A DNA stretch of 64,000 nucleotides. Source: Ramlibacter agri. GTDB taxonomy: Bacteria; Pseudomonadota; Gammaproteobacteria; Burkholderiales; Burkholderiaceae_C. A program made the position numbers and the translations under genes. The stretch is taken from NCBI RefSeq assembly GCF_012927085.1, contig NZ_JABBFX010000001.1, positions 3,658,001 through 3,722,000 on the forward strand, in the 5' to 3' direction. Below the pieces are notes generated by a model. The model saw nothing but the letters and a program-made list of their open reading frames with translations, was not told the DNA's origin and ran no database searches. Shown piece by piece: positions 38,330 through 47,545 of the stretch; within the stretch, counting starts at the first letter, position 1; every line of letters begins with the position of its first letter.

Positions 38330-38990
38330 GCCGTCGCCGCTCGCCCGGGCGCAAGCGGCCTATCCCGACCACCCCGTGCGCTTCATCGTCGGCTTCGTGC
38401 CAGGCGGCCCCAACGACCTCATGGCCCGATTGCTGGGCAACCAGTTGGCGGGCCAGCTGGGCCAGCCGGTGCTGGTGGAGAACAAGCCGGGCGCGGGCGG
38501 CATCATCGGCAGCGACTACGTCGCCAAGGGCGCGGCCGATGGCTACACGCTGCTGTTCGCGAGCGCGCCGTTCGTGATGGCGCCGGCGCTGCAGGCGCGC
38601 ATGCCCTTCGACACGGTCAAGGACTTCGCGCCCATCACCAAGGTGGCCGAGTCGCCGATGGTGCTGCTGGTGTCCGCGGAGTCGAAGTTCAAGACCGCAG
38701 CGGACCTGATCGCCTACGCGAAGCAGAACCCGGGCAAAGTGAACTAAGGCTCGGGCGGCGTTGGCAGCACGCCCCACCTGACCACGGAGTACCTCAGCAC
38801 GCTGACCGGCGCGAAGTTCACGCACATCCCGTACAAGGGCGGCGGCGATTCGCTGAAGGCGCTGCAGGGCGGCGAGATCGACATGCTGATCGACAGCATC
38901 ACCAGCATGGGCGGCGCGCTGCAGTCGAGACGCGGGCGCGCGGTGGCGATCTCCTCGAAGCAGCGTTCGCCAAAGTTGCCGCAGGTTCTG
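38330..38990 (+). pseudogene. Decayed Bug-type (TctC) solute receptor
   Basis: The frame reads AQAAYPDHPVRFIVGFVPGG, then LGQPVLVENKPGAGGIIGSD, classical start of a mature Bug receptor for the tripartite tricarboxylate transporter. Nearly all of the signal peptide is missing. At 38745-38747 a TAA interrupts KVN-stop-GSGGVGSTPHL, where the family has Tyr. The same frame then continues through HIPYKGGGDSLKALQGGEIDM to SSKQRSPKLPQV, with a few codons lost, and is lost near 38990. At least three lesions make a functional product unlikely. Confidence 0.85.
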
Positions 38991-39070
38991 TCCGTGATGC
39001 GTTGCCCGACGATGCCGCGCGCCGCCAGGTGCTGGTCGACAACCCGGCGCGCCTCTACGGCTTCGTCTGA
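38991..39070 (+). pseudogene. C-terminal remnant of an amidohydrolase family gene
   Basis: In a different frame from the Bug remnant, the sequence reads LPDDAARRQVLVDNPARLYGF and stops with TGA at 39068-39070. This is the typical end of metal-dependent amidohydrolases related to 2-pyrone-4,6-dicarboxylate hydrolase. Only about 25 residues remain, joined directly to the Bug fragment, so a deletion has fused two neighbouring genes. Confidence 0.6.
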
Positions 39071-39076
39071 AAAAGC

Positions 39077-40039
39077 TCAGGCAGCAGCCGCGGCTGCCTC
39101 TTCGGCCTTGGGCGCTTCTTCGCCTTGCTCGCCGCCCAGCGCCTCGATCAGGTCGGGCAACAGGGCCGAGAATTCGCCGGTGAAGATGGCCGCATCGGTG
39201 TCGAAGCCGTCGTCGTCCTTGCCCGGCTTGTCCACGCCATCCATCACCACGTCCAGCAGCTTCAGCTTGCGCAGCGTGCCGGCGTCGCTGAGGACGAAGG
39301 ACATGCGGTCGTTCCAGGTCATGGCCAGCTGCGTCGGCACCTTGCCGGCCGCGATGTGCTGCGCCACCTCGTCGATCTCCAGCGTGTGGCGCGCGTAGCG
39401 CACGGTGGACTTGTTCTCGTCGGGCGCCTTCAGCTCGCAGTCGCGGTCGATGGTGAAGTTCCACGGCGCTTCGCGGGTGCTGAGCCAGTGCGACATCGCC
39501 GCCGAGGGCGAGGTCTGCGTCTGCACCGGCTGCAGGTCGATGTTGCCGGTGCCGGGCACCTGTGCGAGCGCGTCGAGCAGCGCGGTCACGATGCGGTCGG
39601 CGCCCGCCAGGCTGGGGCTGTCCACCACCAGGAACTTGTGGATCGTGTCCAGCCACAGCAGCGTGCTGGAACGCTTGGTGAAGGCGCGCGGCATCAGGTC
39701 CAGCAACGCCTCCTCCTTGAAGTCCTTCTTGACCTTGGCCGGCACGCGCTCGTTGCCGGTTTCGGCCTTGTAGCGTTCGACCTTTTCGTCGATGGCGGCC
39801 TTGATGGCGGATGAGGGCACCGCGCGCTTCTCGGTGGCCAGCTTCACGATCAGCTGGCCATTGAGGCTTTCGGCCAGGATGCTGCTCTTGCGGCCGCGCG
39901 GCGCGACCCAGCCCTGCGACTCGGGCTGGGTGGCGCCGCAGGGCAGGAACTGGGCTTGCTGCAGGATGGGCTCGAGGGCTTCGAGCGGCGGCAGGACGAA
40001 GTCGTCGGCGATGCGGAAGTAACAGGCGCTCTTGAACAT
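39077..40039 (-). CDS. rdgC: Recombination-associated protein RdgC
   Basis: Nucleoid-associated DNA-binding protein of 320 residues that forms a ring on DNA and limits RecA loading. The N-terminus MFKSACYFRI is family-typical, as are SQGWVAPRGRK, AVPSSAIKAAIDEKV and TWNDRMSFVL. It ends in an acidic, Ala-rich tail. The start ATG at 40037-40039 was chosen by family match; the frame runs 54 bases further upstream. It is divergent from the MFS gene, 153 bp away. Confidence 0.94.
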   Translation of the reverse strand: MFKSACYFRIADDFVLPPLEALEPILQQAQFLPCGATQPESQGWVAPRGRKSSILAESLNGQLIVKLATEKRAVPSSAIKAAIDEKVERYKAETGNERVPAKVKKDFKEEALLDLMPRAFTKRSSTLLWLDTIHKFLVVDSPSLAGADRIVTALLDALAQVPGTGNIDLQPVQTQTSPSAAMSHWLSTREAPWNFTIDRDCELKAPDENKSTVRYARHTLEIDEVAQHIAAGKVPTQLAMTWNDRMSFVLSDAGTLRKLKLLDVVMDGVDKPGKDDDGFDTDAAIFTGEFSALLPDLIEALGGEQGEEAPKAEEAAAAAA

Positions 40040-40179
40040 GGCTGCGGCCGCCGGGAGGACCGGCGGCGGGAAAAGATCGGGGAGGGCGCGCACGCGGCGT
40101 GCGCTTGGGGCGGGGGGGCGGTGGTCCGCCCCGGCGAAGGTTCAAATTCTAGTGGGGCGAGGGGGTGTCGTCGCGCGGG

Positions 40180-40185
40180 TATAGT
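40180..40185 (+). promoter_or_regulatory. Candidate -10 element of the MFS gene
   Basis: TATAGT ends seven bases before the GTG at 40193, so transcription would begin at or next to the start codon and the mRNA would be leaderless. Confidence 0.3.
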
Positions 40186-40192
40186 CGCGCCG

Positions 40193-41602
40193 GTGCAGAA
40201 GAACGACACCGCGCCTGCAGCGTCCGCACGGGACGGGCTGCCGGCGCCGCAGCGCTATTGGGCCATGGCGGCCATCCTCCTGGGCATGACGCTCTCGGTC
40301 CTGGACGGATCCATCGTCAACCTCGCCTTGCCTGACATCACGCGCGATTTCGGCGCCTCGCCGTCGGCGGCGGTCTGGGTGGTCAACGCCTACCAGCTCG
40401 CCACCTTGGGCCTGCTCCTGCCCTGCGCCCACCTGGGCGACCGCCTGGGCTACAAGCGGGTCTACCTGGTCGGACTGGCCGTGTTCTTCATCGCTTCGAT
40501 CGGCTGCGCGGTCTCGCATTCGCTCGTGATGCTGTCCGTCTTCCGCGCGCTGCAAGGCCTGGGCGCGGCCGGGATGATGTCCGTGAATTCTGCGCTGGTG
40601 CGCCTGACCTACCCGGTGGACATGCTGGGACGGGCGCTCGCAATCAACTCGGTGGTGGTTGCCGCCGGCTCCGTGGCGGGCCCCAGCATCGCCGCGCTGG
40701 TGCTGTCGCTGGCTTCCTGGCCCTGGCTGTTCTTCCTGCAGTTGCCTTTTGGCATGGCGGTGTGGTGGCTGGGGCGGCGCGCGCTGCCTTCCAATGCGGC
40801 CGCCTCCGGCGGTCCGCCGCTGTCACCCCTGGACGTGGCGCTGAACATGGCGCTGTTCGTGCTGATGTTCCTGGGCGCCGACATGCTGGGCGCGCGGCGC
40901 GGCGAGTCGCCGGCCGCGGGCGGCTCCCTGCTGCCGGCCGTGGCGATGCTGGCGGGCGCGGTCGTCGTGGCCTGGGTCTACCTGCGGCGCCAGGTGCGCG
41001 AGGCGACGCCGCTGTTTCCGGTGGACCTGCTACGCATTCCGGTGTTCGCGCTGTCCATGTGCACGTCGGTCTGCGCGTTCGCGGCGCAGACGCTGGCTTT
41101 CGTCACCTTGCCTTTCCTGCTGCTGGAAGGCCAGGGCCGCAGCCACTTCGAGGCGGGCATGCTGATCACGGCGTGGCCGGCGGCCATCGTGGTGGCGGCG
41201 CCGATCGCCGGGCGGCTGATCCACCGCGTGCCCGGCGGGCTGCTCGGAGGCATCGGCCAGGGCGTGCTGGCCCTGGGCCTGGCGCTGGTCGCGATGCTGC
41301 ACGGCACGCCGCCGGCGTGGGACATCGCGTGGCGCCTGGTGCTGTGCGGGATCGGCTTCGGGCTGTTCCAGTCGCCCAACAACCACACCATCGTGACCAG
41401 CGCGCCGCTGCGGCGCGCCGGCGCGGCGAGCGGCATGCTGGGCACCGCGCGCCTGACCGGCCAGTCGCTGGGCGCGGTGCTGCTGGGGATCATCTTCAGC
41501 GTCTGGGGCGTACACGACGCCGGGCCGACGATCGCGCTGTCGCTGGCAGCGGCGATGTCGGCGGCGTCGGCGTGCTTCAGCCTGTTGCGGCTGCGCGGGT
41601 GA
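40193..41602 (+). CDS. MFS efflux transporter, DHA2 (14-segment) family
   Basis: Drug:proton antiporter-like membrane protein of 469 residues. MTLSVLDGSIVNLALPDITRD is motif D1 of the 14-segment family, GDRLGYKRVYLVGLAVF is motif A, and RALQGLGAAGMM with the following segments is motif B/C. The GTG at 40193 gives a 20-residue hydrophilic N-terminus; ATG 40265 would cut into the first segment. No ribosome site is visible. Substrate unknown. Confidence 0.88.
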   Translation: MQKNDTAPAASARDGLPAPQRYWAMAAILLGMTLSVLDGSIVNLALPDITRDFGASPSAAVWVVNAYQLATLGLLLPCAHLGDRLGYKRVYLVGLAVFFIASIGCAVSHSLVMLSVFRALQGLGAAGMMSVNSALVRLTYPVDMLGRALAINSVVVAAGSVAGPSIAALVLSLASWPWLFFLQLPFGMAVWWLGRRALPSNAAASGGPPLSPLDVALNMALFVLMFLGADMLGARRGESPAAGGSLLPAVAMLAGAVVVAWVYLRRQVREATPLFPVDLLRIPVFALSMCTSVCAFAAQTLAFVTLPFLLLEGQGRSHFEAGMLITAWPAAIVVAAPIAGRLIHRVPGGLLGGIGQGVLALGLALVAMLHGTPPAWDIAWRLVLCGIGFGLFQSPNNHTIVTSAPLRRAGAASGMLGTARLTGQSLGAVLLGIIFSVWGVHDAGPTIALSLAAAMSAASACFSLLRLRG

Positions 41603-42301
41603 TCAACGCCGCTGGTACTGCGTCGCCCCGAACAGGATCTCGCGCGACTTGTCGTCGGTGATCTCCTGGCGCAGGTCCTGCAGCACCTTCACGCCGCGCT
41701 GCACCGCCGGCCGGGCCGCGATGGTGTCGAACCATTTCTTCAGGTGCGGGTAGTCATCGAGCACGATGCCCTGCTTCTCCCAGCTGCGCAGCCAGGGGAA
41801 GGTGGCGATGTCGGCGATCGAGTACTCCTTGCCGCCCAGCCAGGGGCTGGCCGCCAGGCGCTTGTCGATGACCCCGTACAGGCGCTTGGCCTCGTTGGAA
41901 TAGCGGTCGATGGCGTACTGGATCCTTTCCTTGGAATAGCCGCGGAAGTGGTGCGCCTGGCCCAGCATGGGGCCCACGCTGGCCATCTGGAACATCACCC
42001 ACTGCAGCACCTCGTACTTCTCGCGGTCGGTGGCGGGCAGGAAGCGGCCGGTCTTGGCCGCCAGGTAGACCAGGATGGCGCCCGATTCGAACAGCGTGAT
42101 CGGCTTGCCGTCTGGCCCGTGCGGGTCGACGATGGCCGGGATCTTGTTGTTGGGGCTGATGGCCAGGAACCCGGCCTGGAACTGGTCGCCGGCCGCGATG
42201 TTCACCGGGATGGCTTGGTACGGAAGGCCACATTCCTCCAGCATGACGTGGACCTTGTGGCCGTTGGGCGTCGCCCATGAGTAAACCTCGATCTGCTCCA
42301 C
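41603..42301 (-). CDS. Glutathione S-transferase, YfcG/YghU (Nu-class) disulfide reductase type
   Basis: Protein of 232 residues with a thioredoxin-fold N-terminal half (SWATPNGHKVHVMLEECGLPY, SPNNKIPAIVDPHG, LFESGAILVYLA) and a helical C-terminal half (GQAHHFRGYSKERIQYAIDRY, SPWLGGKEYSIADIATFPW). The TPNGHK motif replaces the usual catalytic Ser/Tyr/Cys region, as in YfcG, which binds two glutathiones and reduces disulfides. AGGAGG eight bases before GTG 42301 fixes the start. The gene is divergent from a hypothetical gene 56 bp away. Confidence 0.9.
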   Translation of the reverse strand: MEQIEVYSWATPNGHKVHVMLEECGLPYQAIPVNIAAGDQFQAGFLAISPNNKIPAIVDPHGPDGKPITLFESGAILVYLAAKTGRFLPATDREKYEVLQWVMFQMASVGPMLGQAHHFRGYSKERIQYAIDRYSNEAKRLYGVIDKRLAASPWLGGKEYSIADIATFPWLRSWEKQGIVLDDYPHLKKWFDTIAARPAVQRGVKVLQDLRQEITDDKSREILFGATQYQRR

Positions 42302-42357
42302 TATCGAAACCTCCTGTTTCAATTGATAATGTCCACTTTAGGACAAAGCCCCAAGGC

Positions 42358-43044
42358 ATGTTCGAACGCATCAAGAAGGCCTTTTTACGCGATGCGAAGG
42401 GACCGTCCGGCGCGCCAGCTTCCCAGCTGTCCGCGCACGGACCGCTGTCCGAATGGGCGCATTCGCGCGGCATGACGTTTTCCAACGCCGCCCTGTCCAG
42501 TGCCGTGTCGATGCAGGGCAAGGTGGGCGGCCGCTCGTGGAAGATGGAGCTGGGACGCCCCACGCGGGACTACATCGGCGGCGAGGAACTGCGTGCCCGC
42601 GCCGAACTGGGCGTCAACGACGAAGTGGCGGCCATGATCATCAACCGCCCGCTGAAGGAGTCGCTGGAGCGGCGCGCCTACAGCATGATCACCGACACGC
42701 TGCAGACCACCGCCTCGCCCAACCTGCCGGAGGAAATGCGCTGGCTGGCCATGTACGACGAGATCGGCTGGGAAGCCGTGGCCGACGCCTTCTGGCAGCG
42801 CTATGCCGTGCTGTCCGACCGCCGCGAGCACGCGCTGGCCTGGGTCGACTCCAACCTCGTGAACCTGCTGTTGCATTGGCCCCAGCCCGGCCCCTCGGCC
42901 AGCACGCCCTTCCTGGTGGTGCTGCTGCGCGGCAAGTGCTACCTGCGCATGCAGTACCAGCCGGCCGACACCAGCACGCTGGAGCATGCGGCGACGATCT
43001 TCACCAGCGCCTGCGAGAGTGCGCTGTCGGGGTTCAAGAAATAG
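42358..43044 (+). CDS. Conserved hypothetical protein
   Basis: The 228-residue product starts MFERIKKAFLRD. I do not recognise a named domain. It is soluble, without signal peptide or membrane segment, with a conserved-looking core (GRSWKMELGRPTRDYIGGEELRARAEL) and helical C-terminal part. ATG 42358 was chosen because the upstream part of the frame overlaps the divergent GST gene. It ends five bases before a REP-like palindrome. Confidence 0.65.
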   Translation: MFERIKKAFLRDAKGPSGAPASQLSAHGPLSEWAHSRGMTFSNAALSSAVSMQGKVGGRSWKMELGRPTRDYIGGEELRARAELGVNDEVAAMIINRPLKESLERRAYSMITDTLQTTASPNLPEEMRWLAMYDEIGWEAVADAFWQRYAVLSDRREHALAWVDSNLVNLLLHWPQPGPSASTPFLVVLLRGKCYLRMQYQPADTSTLEHAATIFTSACESALSGFKK

Positions 43045-43048
43045 TTTC

Positions 43049-43077
43049 GTCATCCCCGCGCAGGCGGGGACCCAGGG
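43049..43077. repeat. REP-like palindrome, copy C
   Basis: TCCCCGC (43053-43059) and GCGGGGA (43064-43070) flank GCAG, in the same GTCAT-stem-CCAGG frame as copies A and B. It lies between two convergent genes and supplies the last codons and stop of the ASCH gene. Confidence 0.6.
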
Positions 43078-43529
43078 CGCCGCCGATAGACCACTTCAAA
43101 CTGCTCGCAGGCCACGAGCATGTTTTCCAGAAACTGGCGATCCGCCTTGGCGCACTCACGCGTGAAATACTGCCGGTGCGCCCGCTGCCAGTACGACAAG
43201 GATCCATCTCCTTCGCCCTCCAAAGCGGCAAATTCCGCGCTGACTGCACTGAAGGGCATGACGTCGAAGGCCCGGGTCTCGATCACGCACAGTGGCTCGC
43301 CGGCCCAGTTGGTCACGATGCTGAGGTCGCCCGGCTGCGGAAGCCGCTTGCCCTTGGCCTCGAACGACCAGACGGAACTCGCGGTCGCGCGCTTGCTGCC
43401 TTGCAGGACCAGCGCTGCGAGTTCGTCGGCAAGCTGTTCGTTGTCGCCGAAGGAGAAGGCTTCGTAGAAGCGCGCCTCGTCCGCGGCGAAGCCGTACCAG
43501 AAGGCGGCTAGACGGGCAGGGACCGGCAT
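43050..43529 (-). CDS. ASCH domain protein
   Basis: The 159-residue product has an ASCH-type beta-barrel: FSFGDNEQLADELAALVLQGSKRATASS, then PGDLSIVTNWAGEPLCVIET, a fold seen in RNA-binding and RNA-processing proteins related to PUA. The substrate is not known. The final residues (RRRPGSPPARG) are encoded by REP-like copy C, so the native protein end has probably been replaced or extended by the repeat. It follows the acyl-CoA dehydrogenase by 24 bp. Confidence 0.8.
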   Translation of the reverse strand: MPVPARLAAFWYGFAADEARFYEAFSFGDNEQLADELAALVLQGSKRATASSVWSFEAKGKRLPQPGDLSIVTNWAGEPLCVIETRAFDVMPFSAVSAEFAALEGEGDGSLSYWQRAHRQYFTRECAKADRQFLENMLVACEQFEVVYRRRPGSPPARG

Positions 43530-43553
43530 GGCCGCAACCCCGGTCGGAGGCGG

Positions 43554-44828
43554 TCAGGAGCCGCGCGTGATGGGCACGCCAGACTCCCGCCCATACGTCC
43601 CGTACTTCCCCAGCTCCCACTTGGCGATCGCATTCCGATGCACCTCGTCGGGCCCATCCGCGTAGCGCAGCGTGCGCGCGCCAGCGAAGGCATACGCCAG
43701 CGGGAAGTCCTCCGACACCCCGCCGGCGCCATGCACCTGCATCGCCCAGTCGATCACCTGCAGCGCCATGTTGGGCGCCACCACCTTGATCATCGCGATC
43801 TCGGTGCGCGCCACCTTGTTGCCGGCCACGTCCATCATCCAGGCCGCCTTCAGCGTGAGCAGGCGTGCCATGTCGATGCGGCAGCGGGCTTCGGCGATGC
43901 GCTCCTGCGTCACGGTCTGCTGCGCCACGGTCTTGCCGAAGGCGGTGCGCGACAGCGCGCGGCGGCACATCAGCTCCAGCGCGCGTTCGGCCATGCCGAT
44001 CAGGCGCATGCAGTGGTGGATGCGCCCCGGCCCGAGCCGGCCCTGCGCGATCTCGAAGCCGCGGCCTTCGCCGAGCAGGATGTTGCCGGCCGGCACCTTG
44101 ACGTTCTCGAAGTACATCTCCGCGTGGCCGTGCGGCGCGTCGTCGTAGCCGAACACGCTCAGCGGCCGCACGATGCGGATGCCGGGCGTGTCCGCCGGCA
44201 CGATGATCATGCTTTGCTGCGAATGCTTGGGCGCTTCGGGGTCGGTCTTGCCCATGGTGATGAAGACCTTGCAGCGCGGATCGGACGCGCCCGAGATCCA
44301 CCACTTGTGGCCGTTGATCACGTAGTGCTCGCCCTGGCGCTCGATGCGCGTGGCGATGTTGGTCGCGTCGGACGAGGCGACCTCGGGCTCGGTCATCGCG
44401 AAGGCGGAGCGGATCTCGCCATCCAGCAGCGGCTTCAGCCAGCGGTCCTTGATCGCCTCGGAGCCGTAGCGGGCGATCGTCTCCATGTTGCCGGTGTCGG
44501 GCGCCGAGCAGTTGAAGACTTCGGACGCCCAGGTCACGCGGCCCATGATCTCGGCCAGCGGCGCGTATTCCTGGTTGGTGAGGCCGGCGCCTTCGTAGCC
44601 CGACGCTTCGGCGGTGTCCACCGGCAGGAACAGGTTCCACAGCCCCGCCACGCGCGCCTTCTTCTTCAGGTCTTCGATGACCGGCAGCGGCGTCCAGCGC
44701 CTGCCCGCCTCGGTGTTGGCCTGCAGCTGCTCCGCGCAGGTCTTCTCGGCCGGGTAGACGTGGTCGTCCATGAAGCGCTGCAGCCGCGCCTGCAGGTCCT
44801 GCGTCTTGGCGGAGTAGGCGAAGTCCAT
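43554..44828 (-). CDS. Acyl-CoA dehydrogenase (ACAD10/11-like)
   Basis: FAD enzyme of 424 residues that introduces the alpha-beta double bond in acyl-Co[21 protein letters not shown] and [16 protein letters not shown] form the FAD and acyl-CoA pocket, and [13 protein letters not shown] is near the C-terminus. The GAGG before ATG 44828 is a good ribosome site. It lies 20 bp after a phosphotransferase gene; the pair corresponds to the two halves of animal ACAD10/ACAD11, where kinase and dehydrogenase together degrade 4-hydroxy fatty acids. That role is plausible here. Confidence 0.92.
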   Translation of the reverse strand: MDFAYSAKTQDLQARLQRFMDDHVYPAEKTCAEQLQANTEAGRRWTPLPVIEDLKKKARVAGLWNLFLPVDTAEASGYEGAGLTNQEYAPLAEIMGRVTWASEVFNCSAPDTGNMETIARYGSEAIKDRWLKPLLDGEIRSAFAMTEPEVASSDATNIATRIERQGEHYVINGHKWWISGASDPRCKVFITMGKTDPEAPKHSQQSMIIVPADTPGIRIVRPLSVFGYDDAPHGHAEMYFENVKVPAGNILLGEGRGFEIAQGRLGPGRIHHCMRLIGMAERALELMCRRALSRTAFGKTVAQQTVTQERIAEARCRIDMARLLTLKAAWMMDVAGNKVARTEIAMIKVVAPNMALQVIDWAMQVHGAGGVSEDFPLAYAFAGARTLRYADGPDEVHRNAIAKWELGKYGTYGRESGVPITRGS

Positions 44829-44848
44829 GGGTCCCTCCCTCGTGAGTG

Positions 44849-45955
44849 TCAGGCGCGCTGGGCGTAGCTCCAGGCCAGTTCCGCCATCGGGCGCGCGCTG
44901 GCGCCGGAGGCCGCGGCCTGGGCGCTGGACGCGGTGCCGGCTTCCACCCGCTTGGCGATGCCTTGCAGGATGGCGGCGATGCGGAACATGTTGTAGGCGA
45001 GGTAGAAGTTCCAGTCGGCCTTCAGGTCGGCGACGGTGGCGAGGCCGGTGCGGTCGCAGTAGCGGCGCATGTACTCGTCTTCGCCGGGAATGCCCAGCGC
45101 CTTCAGGTCCAGCCCGCCGATGCCGCGGAAGGAGCCGTGCGGGATGTGCCAGGCCATGCAGTGGTAGCTGAAGTCCGCGAGCGGATGGCCCAGCGTCGAC
45201 AGCTCCCAGTCCAGCACCGCCACCACGCGCGGCTCGGCGGGGTGGAACATCAGGTTGTCGAGGCGGTAGTCGCCATGCACGATGGAGACCTTGCTCTCGT
45301 CGCGCGCCGCCGCGGGGATGTGCGCGGGCAGCCATTCCACCAGCTTCTCCATCGCCGGAATCGGCTGGCTCATGGGGCCGGCGCCGTCGGTGGATGCCTT
45401 GTATTGCTTGGTCCAGCGGCCGATCTGGCGTTCGAAATAGTTGCCCGGCTTGCCGTAGCCGGCCAGCCCGCGCGCCGCGAAGTCCACCGTGTGCAGCGCC
45501 GCGATGACGCGGTTCATCTCGGCGTAGATCTCGCCGCGCTGCGCGGTGTTCATCTCCGGCAGCGCCTGGTCCCACAGCACGCGGCCCTGCTTGAACTCCA
45601 TGACGTAGAAGGCCCGGCCGATCACGCTCTCGTCCTCGCACAGGCAGTCCATGCGCGGCACCGGCACGTCGGTGCCGGCCAGGCCTTTCATCACGGCGAA
45701 CTCGCGCTCCACGGCGTGCGCCGAGGGCAGCAGCTTGGCCACCGGGCCCGGCTTGGCTCGCATGACGTAGCTGCGCCCGGGCGTGTCCAGCTTGTAGGTG
45801 GGGTTGGACTGGCCGCCCTTGAACATCGACACGGCCAGCGGGCCGCGGAAGCCTTCCAGGTTCTTCTCCAGCCAGGCCTGCAGGGCCGGGATGTCGAAGG
45901 CGTGCCGGTCCGACACCGCCTTGGTGCCGACGAAGTGGTCGAATTCGCTGCTCAT
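44849..45955 (-). CDS. APH-type phosphotransferase paired with acyl-CoA dehydrogenase
   Basis: Protein kinase-fold enzyme of 368 residues. [24 protein letters not shown] is the ATP-binding region, [13 protein letters not shown] the catalytic loop with Asp, and [12 protein letters not shown] the metal-binding loop. In ACAD10/11 the homologous domain phosphorylates 4-hydroxyacyl-CoA so that the dehydrogenase domain can act. The start ATG lies 12 bp after the Crp-type gene, so the three are probably one transcript. Confidence 0.88.
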   Translation of the reverse strand: MSSEFDHFVGTKAVSDRHAFDIPALQAWLEKNLEGFRGPLAVSMFKGGQSNPTYKLDTPGRSYVMRAKPGPVAKLLPSAHAVEREFAVMKGLAGTDVPVPRMDCLCEDESVIGRAFYVMEFKQGRVLWDQALPEMNTAQRGEIYAEMNRVIAALHTVDFAARGLAGYGKPGNYFERQIGRWTKQYKASTDGAGPMSQPIPAMEKLVEWLPAHIPAAARDESKVSIVHGDYRLDNLMFHPAEPRVVAVLDWELSTLGHPLADFSYHCMAWHIPHGSFRGIGGLDLKALGIPGEDEYMRRYCDRTGLATVADLKADWNFYLAYNMFRIAAILQGIAKRVEAGTASSAQAAASGASARPMAELAWSYAQRA

Positions 45956-45967
45956 TGCCTCTGTCTC

Positions 45968-46687
45968 CTAGTCGTCGGCCTCGACGATGCGCAGCAGCGC
46001 TTCGCGGTTGCGCACCACCAGCCCGCCCGGTTCGATGCGGATCACTTCCTCGCGCTCCATCGCCTTCAGCTCCTGGTTCACGCGCTGGCGTGAAGCGCCA
46101 AGCAGCTGCGCCAGTTCTTCCTGCGCCAGGTGCAGGCCGATGCGGATCTCGCGGTTGTCGGAAAGGGAAGGCGTGCCGTAGCTGCGCACCAGGTGGGCCA
46201 GCTGCTTGGCCAGGCGCGCGCGCAGGGGCAGGGTGTTCAGGTCTTCGACCAGGCCGAACAGCTGGCGGATGCGGCGCGCCTGCAGCCGCAGCATGGCCTC
46301 GTACAGTTCGACGTGCTGCGCCAGGATCTTCTGCAGGTCGGCCCGCGTCACCATCAGCATCGTGGTGTCGCCGTGGGCGTAGGCGTCATGGGTGCGGCGT
46401 TCGCCGTCGAAGATGGCGACGTCGCCGAACCAGATGCCCGGCTCCACGTACTGCAGGGTCACCTGCTTGCCGGTGATGGAGGTGGAGCTGACGCGCACCG
46501 AGCCCTTGGCGACGGCGCTCCAGAATTCGGCCGGGTCGCCGCGCGCGCAGATCAGCTCGCCGTCCTTGTAGCGCTTGACGAAGGCGCAGCGCAGGATGTC
46601 GTGCCGCAGCGAAGGCGAGAGGGTGGAGAACCAGCGGCCGGCATTGATCGCGGCGCGTTCTTCGACGGTGAGGATCGGGTCGTCCAT
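45968..46687 (-). CDS. Crp/Fnr-family transcriptional regulator
   Basis: The 239-residue product has a cyclic-nucleotide-binding-like beta-roll ([26 protein letters not shown], then [12 protein letters not shown]) and a Crp-type helix-turn-helix ([25 protein letters not shown]). The roll's phosphate-binding motif is not the classical RTA pattern, so cAMP binding is uncertain; there are no clustered Cys for an iron-sulfur cluster. I chose ATG 46685-46687. Its place inside the fatty-acid cluster suggests that it controls these genes. Confidence 0.9.
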   Translation of the reverse strand: MDDPILTVEERAAINAGRWFSTLSPSLRHDILRCAFVKRYKDGELICARGDPAEFWSAVAKGSVRVSSTSITGKQVTLQYVEPGIWFGDVAIFDGERRTHDAYAHGDTTMLMVTRADLQKILAQHVELYEAMLRLQARRIRQLFGLVEDLNTLPLRARLAKQLAHLVRSYGTPSLSDNREIRIGLHLAQEELAQLLGASRQRVNQELKAMEREEVIRIEPGGLVVRNREALLRIVEADD

Positions 46688-46760
46688 GCTGCAGCCATTT
46701 TCGCGCGCGTGATGGGCGGATCCGCTCAGGGTTGTCACCTGAGCGTCTGCGACGAGGACG

Positions 46761-47540
46761 TCAGGTGTAATCCGGCTTCTTCTTGCCCAGGAACGCGCCG
46801 ATCCCGATCCCCGCGTTCGCGTGGTGCAGGTTGGCCACGAACTGGTCGCGCTCCTGCGCGAGCTGGCGCGTGAGCGGCGCCAGGGCCGCCTCGTTCACCA
46901 GCTCCTTGATGCTGGCCAGTGCATTTGGGGCGCGCTCGTTCAGGCGCTCCGCCAGCTGCAGGGCTTCGGCGAGCGCGCTGCCCGCGTCCGCCACCCGGTT
47001 CACCAGGCCGAAGTGCTGCAGGCGCTCCGCGGAGATGCGCTCGCCGCACATCAGCAGCTCGTTCACCAGCTGCGAGGGCAGGGCACGCGCCAGGTGCCAG
47101 CTGCCGCCGCCATCGGGCGACAGCGCCACGCTGCTGTAAGCCATGACGAAGACGGCGTTGTTGGCGGCGACGATGAAGTCGCAGGCCAGCGCCAGCGAGA
47201 AGCCGGCGCCGGCGGCCGCCCCTTCCACCGCGGCGATGACTGGCTTCGGGAAGGTGCGGATCGCCTCGATCCAGCCGTGCAGGCCCTCGATGGATTCGCG
47301 CTGCACTTCCTTGGGCTTGGCCCGGTTCTCCAGCAGGCGCTGCAGGTTGCCGCCGGCGCAGAAGGTGCTGCCGGCCCCGGTGATGACGACGCTGCGCACC
47401 TCGGGGTTGCTGTCCGCGGCGTTCAGGGCCTCCACGCCGGCGGCGTAGATCTCCGGCCCCAGCGCATTGCGGTGCTCCGGGTTGCTGATGGTCAGGACCA
47501 TCGTGCGGCCGTGCGAGGCACTTTTCAGTTCGCCAGCCAT
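46761..47540 (-). CDS. Enoyl-CoA hydratase/isomerase family protein (possible alternative oxepin-CoA hydrolase)
   Basis: Crotonase-fold protein of 259 residues. VVITGAGSTFCAGGNLQRLLENR and VEGAAAGAGFSLALACDFIVAA give the two oxyanion-hole loops. The pattern RLLENRAKPKEVQRESIEGLHGWIEAIR and the ending HHANAGIGIGAFLGKKKPDY recall proteins annotated as alternative-type oxepin-CoA hydrolase in phenylacetate degradation, so both beta-oxidation and that role are open. It starts 5 bp after the hydroxyacyl-CoA dehydrogenase stop. Confidence 0.88.
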   Translation of the reverse strand: MAGELKSASHGRTMVLTISNPEHRNALGPEIYAAGVEALNAADSNPEVRSVVITGAGSTFCAGGNLQRLLENRAKPKEVQRESIEGLHGWIEAIRTFPKPVIAAVEGAAAGAGFSLALACDFIVAANNAVFVMAYSSVALSPDGGGSWHLARALPSQLVNELLMCGERISAERLQHFGLVNRVADAGSALAEALQLAERLNERAPNALASIKELVNEAALAPLTRQLAQERDQFVANLHHANAGIGIGAFLGKKKPDYT

Positions 47541-47545
47541 GGTGT

